A DNA stretch of 9,185 bases from Chlamydiota bacterium (GTDB lineage: Bacteria > Chlamydiota > Chlamydiia > Chlamydiales > Rhabdochlamydiaceae), in contig JAAKFB010000059.1 in the NCBI GenBank assembly GCA_011065235.1, forward strand, positions 1 through 9,185. The letters are read 5' to 3'. Under the pieces are notes generated by a model. The model saw nothing but the letters and a program-made list of their open reading frames with translations. It searched no databases and was not told where the DNA came from. This document shows, one piece after another, positions 6,529 through 9,185 of the stretch; within the stretch, counting starts at the first letter, position 1, and each line of letters begins with the position of its first letter. Both the position numbers and the translations under genes were made by a program.

Positions 6529-7632
6529 ATGAACAATACAATTTTAGAAAAGACCAAGCCCTCATCACTTCTTTCAAGACTTCGCACACGCTTGGCAAAC
6601 AAAGGGGGCGCCTTTTCCGGTTTTTTTTCCAATGATATTGGCATCGATCTTGGAACTGCCAACACGCTGATCTATGTGCGTGGGAAAGGGATTGTCCTCG
6701 CCGAGCCGTCCGTCGTGGCCGTTGATTCCGGTTCCGGAGAAGTTCTTGCTGTCGGACACAAAGCCAAGTCGATGCTCGGGAAAACCCCGCAAAAAATTCA
6801 CGCCGTCCGTCCGATGAAAGATGGTGTCATTGCCGATTTTGAGATCGCTGAAGGGATGCTCAAAGCCCTCATCAAAAAAGTGACGCCTGCACGTAGCCTC
6901 TTCCGCCCCAAAATCCTCATCGCAGTGCCGTCTGGCATCACCGGTGTGGAAAAACGGGCCGTAGAAGATTCGGCCCTGCGCGCGGGTGCCCAAGAAGTGA
7001 TCCTCATCGAAGAGCCCATGGCAGCAGCCATCGGCGTCGATCTTCCCGTCCACGAGCCTTTTGCCAGCATGATCATCGATTTGGGGGGAGGCACGACAGA
7101 AATCGCGATCATTTCGCTCGGTGGTATCGTCGAGTCCCGTTCGCTCCGTATTGCTGGGGATGAATTCGACGACTGCATCATGAACTACATGCGTCGTACC
7201 TACAACCTAATGATCGGCCCCCGCACAGCGGAAGAGATCAAAATGACTATCGGTTCGGCCTATCCACTCGGAGACAACGAACTTGAGATGGAAGTGCGCG
7301 GTCGCGATCAAGTAGCCGGTCTTCCCGTTACCAAAAGAATCAATTCTGTTGAAATTCGCGAATGTCTCGGCGAGCCGCTCCAGCAGATCATTGAAAGCGT
7401 CAAACTCACGCTCGAAAAGTGTCCACCTGAGCTCGCCGCCGATCTCGTCGATGGGGGGATGATCCTCGTAGGTGGAGGCGCGCTCATCAAGGGGCTAGAC
7501 AAGGCCCTCATCAAGGAGACGGGGCTTCCCGTCACCATCGCACCCAACCCTTTGCTTGCTGTCTGCATGGGCACGGGAAAGGCTCTTGAGTATATCGACA
7601 AGTTCAAGAAACGACGTCACGCTTCTGTTTAG
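6529..7632 (+). CDS. mreB: MreB, bacterial actin homologue with extended N-terminus
   Basis: Cytoskeletal ATPase that polymerises along the inner membrane and directs peptidoglycan synthesis; in chlamydiae, which lack FtsZ, it organises the polarised division site. The 367 residues include the actin-fold motifs: phosphate 1 IDLGTANT (39-46), the IEEPMAAAIG connect region (160-169, with Glu161/Glu162), phosphate 2 DLGGGTTE (184-191), and an adenosine-site LVGGGALIKGL near the C-terminus. Compared with E. coli MreB (347 residues) there are about 24 extra residues before FFSND. That extension contains an amphipathic stretch, with Leu14, Leu15, Leu18 and Leu22 on one side and Arg17, Arg19, Arg21 and Lys25 around them; chlamydial MreB is known for a membrane-targeting N-terminal extension. 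AAGG (6520-6523) overlaps the helicase TAA stop and sits 5 nt before the ATG, implying co-transcription and probable translational coupling. Local GC is high (36 of 60 bases at 6961-7020). Confidence 0.98.
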   Translation: MNNTILEKTKPSSLLSRLRTRLANKGGAFSGFFSNDIGIDLGTANTLIYVRGKGIVLAEPSVVAVDSGSGEVLAVGHKAKSMLGKTPQKIHAVRPMKDGVIADFEIAEGMLKALIKKVTPARSLFRPKILIAVPSGITGVEKRAVEDSALRAGAQEVILIEEPMAAAIGVDLPVHEPFASMIIDLGGGTTEIAIISLGGIVESRSLRIAGDEFDDCIMNYMRRTYNLMIGPRTAEEIKMTIGSAYPLGDNELEMEVRGRDQVAGLPVTKRINSVEIRECLGEPLQQIIESVKLTLEKCPPELAADLVDGGMILVGGGALIKGLDKALIKETGLPVTIAPNPLLAVCMGTGKALEYIDKFKKRRHASV

Positions 7633-7650
7633 TTATTTGGTTCTGTATGC

Positions 7651-7677
7651 TTGACTAAAATAGTTTTTCGCTATTAA
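7651..7677 (+). promoter_or_regulatory. Weak candidate promoter for the glycosyltransferase-radical SAM unit
   Basis: TTGACT (7651-7656, 5/6 to the -35 consensus) is followed after 15 nt by TATTAA (7672-7677, 4/6 to the -10 consensus). The spacer is two bases short of optimal, and the -10 box overlaps the left arm of the terminator hairpin. If used, transcription would start inside the right arm of the hairpin, bypassing it. It is offered because the gap between mreB and the next gene holds no better match. Confidence 0.25.
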
Positions 7678-7695
7678 CCTCTTGGTTAATTTTTT
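7673..7695 (+). terminator. Rho-independent terminator-like hairpin after mreB
   Basis: Stem ATTAACC (7673-7679), loop TCTT (7680-7683), stem GGTTAAT (7684-7690), then TTTTT to 7695. The 7-bp stem is perfect but has only two G-C pairs, so termination may be partial. It starts 40 bp after the mreB stop and ends only a few bases before the Shine-Dalgarno of the next gene. It would either separate the glycosyltransferase unit from the helicase-mreB operon or act as an attenuator in its leader. Confidence 0.6.
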
Positions 7696-7700
7696 GTTGT

Positions 7701-7706
7701 GAGGTG
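7701..7706 (+). promoter_or_regulatory. Shine-Dalgarno that sets the glycosyltransferase start at GTG 7710
   Basis: GAGGTG is a strong complement to the 16S anti-Shine-Dalgarno. It overlaps the upstream in-frame GTG at 7704, so that codon cannot be served by it. The next in-frame GTG, at 7710, lies 5 nt after the GAGG core. Confidence 0.75.
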
Positions 7707-7709
7707 CTT

Positions 7710-9056
7710 GTGAAAGTCCTAAAAGTCATCCATGGCTATCCCAATAGGTTTTCAGCGGGTTCCGAGGTCTACTCGCAAATATTGTGTCACGAGCTTGTAG
7801 AACAAGGATGCGAGGTTGTCGTTTTTACACGTCAGGAAAATGCCTATAAACGGGAGTATTCTATTGAATGGGATGTCGATCCTGAGTGCGCCGACATTCA
7901 GCTTTGTTTGGTCAACAAAGCGCATAGTCGCGACGGTTACAGGCATGGAGCAGTGGATGAGGCTTTTGGTCAATTGCTCGATCAATATCAGCCAGATGTT
8001 ATCCATATCGGTCATTTAAATCATCTCTCGACTTCTATTGTACTCAAAGCGCAGGAAAGAGATATCCCTATCGTGTTTACTTTGCATGACTTTTGGCTGA
8101 TGTGCCCAAGAGGGCAATTTCTACAAGCGATCAATTCGAAAGGGGAAGACCTATATCCCGTTTGTCACTCTCAGGAAAATGAAAAATGCGCGAAGCTGTG
8201 TTACTGGCGCTATTTTAGCCATCAAGAAGATGAAGAAGAGATCGGTTTTTGGACAAACTGGGTAGAAAAGCGAATGAACCATATTAGACAAGATGTTTTG
8301 GCAAACATCGATCTCTTTATTGCCCCCTCGCGCTATCTGATGCAGAGATTTGTGAATGATTTTTCTGTGGATCCCTCCAAAATTGTCTATTTAGATTATG
8401 GATTTCGGCGTGATTTTTTACGCGAAAGGAAACGGTCCAAAGAGACGTTGTTCACTTTTGGTTACATTGGAACACACAAACAAGCAAAGGGGATTTTTCA
8501 TTTAATTCAAGGGTTCAATCGAGTGCACGAAGGGGCCCAGCTCAAAATTTGGGGATCTCCACTAGAGCCGTTCACTGGTTCTTTGCAGTCCTATGTTTCA
8601 AAACTAAACCACGCAGTCCAGAAGAAAATTCATTGGGAGGGAGGGTATAAAAATCAACAGGTTCTTGAAAAAGTATTTAATCATGTGGATGCGATTGTCG
8701 TTCCCTCCATTTGGGGAGAAAATTCACCTCTGGTCATTCACGAAGCACTAGAGGCCAAAGTTCCCGTTATTACAGCAGATTTTGGCGGGATGAAAGAATA
8801 CATTCAACATGAGGTAAATGGACTCCTTTTTGAGCACCGTGACCCATCAAGTCTTTCGATGCAAATGAAGCGATTCATCGAAGATCCAGTATGGGCAAAA
8901 CAGCTAGGGAAGAGGGGATATCTTCAAGCCGACGATGGACGGATCCCGGGGATTGAAGAGCATGTTAAAGAGATCAAATCCTATTATCGCTTCGCAATTG
9001 ATCGGAGAAAATATGAGTACAAAAACAAAACAGGGCCCATGGCGCATCACATTTGA
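7710..9056 (+). CDS. GT4-type (GT-B fold) glycosyltransferase
   Basis: Predicted cytoplasmic transferase moving a sugar from a nucleotide-activated donor to a glycan, lipid or peptide acceptor; the substrate cannot be read from sequence. Started at GTG 7710 because of the GAGGTG upstream, it has 448 residues, slightly long for the family. The N-terminal Rossmann half opens with KVLKVIHGYPN and a GSE turn (Gly17-Glu19), and has HDFWLMCPRGQ (126-136) followed by a Cys cluster (Cys152, Cys160, Cys164) seen in a subset of GT4 enzymes. The C-terminal donor-binding half begins near FGYIGTHKQAKG and contains the EX7E motif of retaining GT4 enzymes, Glu337 and Glu345 in ENSPLVIHE, then the AKVPVITADFGGMKE stretch. 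There is no signal peptide or membrane span. It overlaps the next gene by 44 bp. Sampled GC is lower than in mreB (25 of 60 at 8041-8100), consistent with a different history. pckA, the C. trachomatis neighbour of mreB, is absent here. Confidence 0.9.
   Translation: MKVLKVIHGYPNRFSAGSEVYSQILCHELVEQGCEVVVFTRQENAYKREYSIEWDVDPECADIQLCLVNKAHSRDGYRHGAVDEAFGQLLDQYQPDVIHIGHLNHLSTSIVLKAQERDIPIVFTLHDFWLMCPRGQFLQAINSKGEDLYPVCHSQENEKCAKLCYWRYFSHQEDEEEIGFWTNWVEKRMNHIRQDVLANIDLFIAPSRYLMQRFVNDFSVDPSKIVYLDYGFRRDFLRERKRSKETLFTFGYIGTHKQAKGIFHLIQGFNRVHEGAQLKIWGSPLEPFTGSLQSYVSKLNHAVQKKIHWEGGYKNQQVLEKVFNHVDAIVVPSIWGENSPLVIHEALEAKVPVITADFGGMKEYIQHEVNGLLFEHRDPSSLSMQMKRFIEDPVWAKQLGKRGYLQADDGRIPGIEEHVKEIKSYYRFAIDRRKYEYKNKTGPMAHHI
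9004..9007 (+). promoter_or_regulatory. Shine-Dalgarno of the radical SAM gene, inside the glycosyltransferase
   Basis: GGAG lies 5 nt before the ATG at 9013, within the last codons of the upstream gene. It supports the overlapping start and a polycistronic message. Confidence 0.7.
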
Positions 9057-9185
9057 TACCAATCCCGACGACTGCAATATGCGCTGCATCATGTGCGAAG
9101 AGCATTCGATTTATAGCTCTTGCCAAATAGATCGGAAGGCAGAGGGACGTCCTCGCAGACGCATGGACATCAAACTGATGCGAAA
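9013..9185 (+). CDS. Radical SAM enzyme (partial, N-terminal 57 residues)
   Basis: The reading frame is open from the ATG at 9013 to the window edge (57 codons plus 2 bases), so only the start is seen. It contains the radical SAM 4Fe-4S motif CX3CX2C: Cys21, Cys25 and Cys28 in DCNMRCIMCEE, preceded by a TFDTNPDD strand typical of the first beta strand of the partial TIM barrel. Such enzymes cleave S-adenosylmethionine to a 5'-deoxyadenosyl radical; members with this kind of N-terminus are often peptide- or sugar-modifying, some with a C-terminal SPASM domain, but that part is not visible. A basic patch GRPRRRM occurs at 45-51. The frame is +1 relative to the glycosyltransferase, with a 44-bp overlap. 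Its position suggests it works on the same product as that glycosyltransferase; the substrate is unknown. Confidence 0.85.
   Translation, partial: MSTKTKQGPWRITFDTNPDDCNMRCIMCEEHSIYSSCQIDRKAEGRPRRRMDIKLMR

Noticed and set aside
6574..7053. 159-codon minus-strand open frame inside mreB
   Set aside because: Antisense shadow of a strongly conserved gene, caused by its GC-rich codon bias; no recognisable domain.
7704..7709. Upstream GTG as the start of the glycosyltransferase
   Set aside because: It overlaps the Shine-Dalgarno (GAGGTG) that correctly serves the GTG at 7710.

Overview
The window looks like a chromosomal segment from a member of the Chlamydiota, more likely an environmental (Parachlamydiales-like) lineage than Chlamydia itself. 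The gene order clpX - clpP - tig - tRNA-Gly - SNF2/SWIM helicase - mreB matches, as I recall it, the C. trachomatis block CT705 to CT709. MreB also carries the extended N-terminus known from chlamydial MreB. The genus cannot be fixed from the sequence alone.

Left arm, minus strand (about 2955 down to 1): a promoter-like element drives tRNA-Gly(GCC). It is followed almost without a gap by tig (trigger factor), then clpP (serine protease subunit, Ser99/His124/Asp173) and the first 214 codons of clpX (AAA+ unfoldase), which runs off the left edge. This is a protein-quality-control operon: trigger factor receives nascent chains at the ribosome, and ClpX unfolds proteins into the ClpP chamber. The trigger factor carries a lysine-rich C-terminal tail and probably starts at TTG.

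Divergent intergenic region (2916-3041): it holds the minus-strand promoter, a perfect 8-bp inverted repeat (CCGCGAAA/TTTCGCGG, 14-nt gap) overlapping its -35 box, and a weaker possible plus-strand promoter for the helicase.

Right arm, plus strand: a 1159-residue SWIM zinc finger plus SNF2 ATPase is followed after 7 bp by mreB, whose Shine-Dalgarno overlaps the helicase stop codon, so the two are almost certainly one transcription unit. In chlamydiae MreB works in polar division and septal peptidoglycan synthesis. A small AT-rich hairpin with a T-run follows mreB.

Right end (7710-9185): a GT4-type glycosyltransferase overlaps by 44 bp the start of a radical SAM enzyme (CX3CX2C) that continues past the right edge. 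In C. trachomatis, mreB is followed by pckA, so this pair appears to be the left boundary of an accessory sugar or surface-modification locus inserted next to conserved core genes. It is the part of the window most likely to lead to something undescribed, but only its first one and a bit genes are visible. No stretch longer than 300 bases lacks a gene. I saw no insertion sequence, CRISPR array, rRNA or frameshifted gene.
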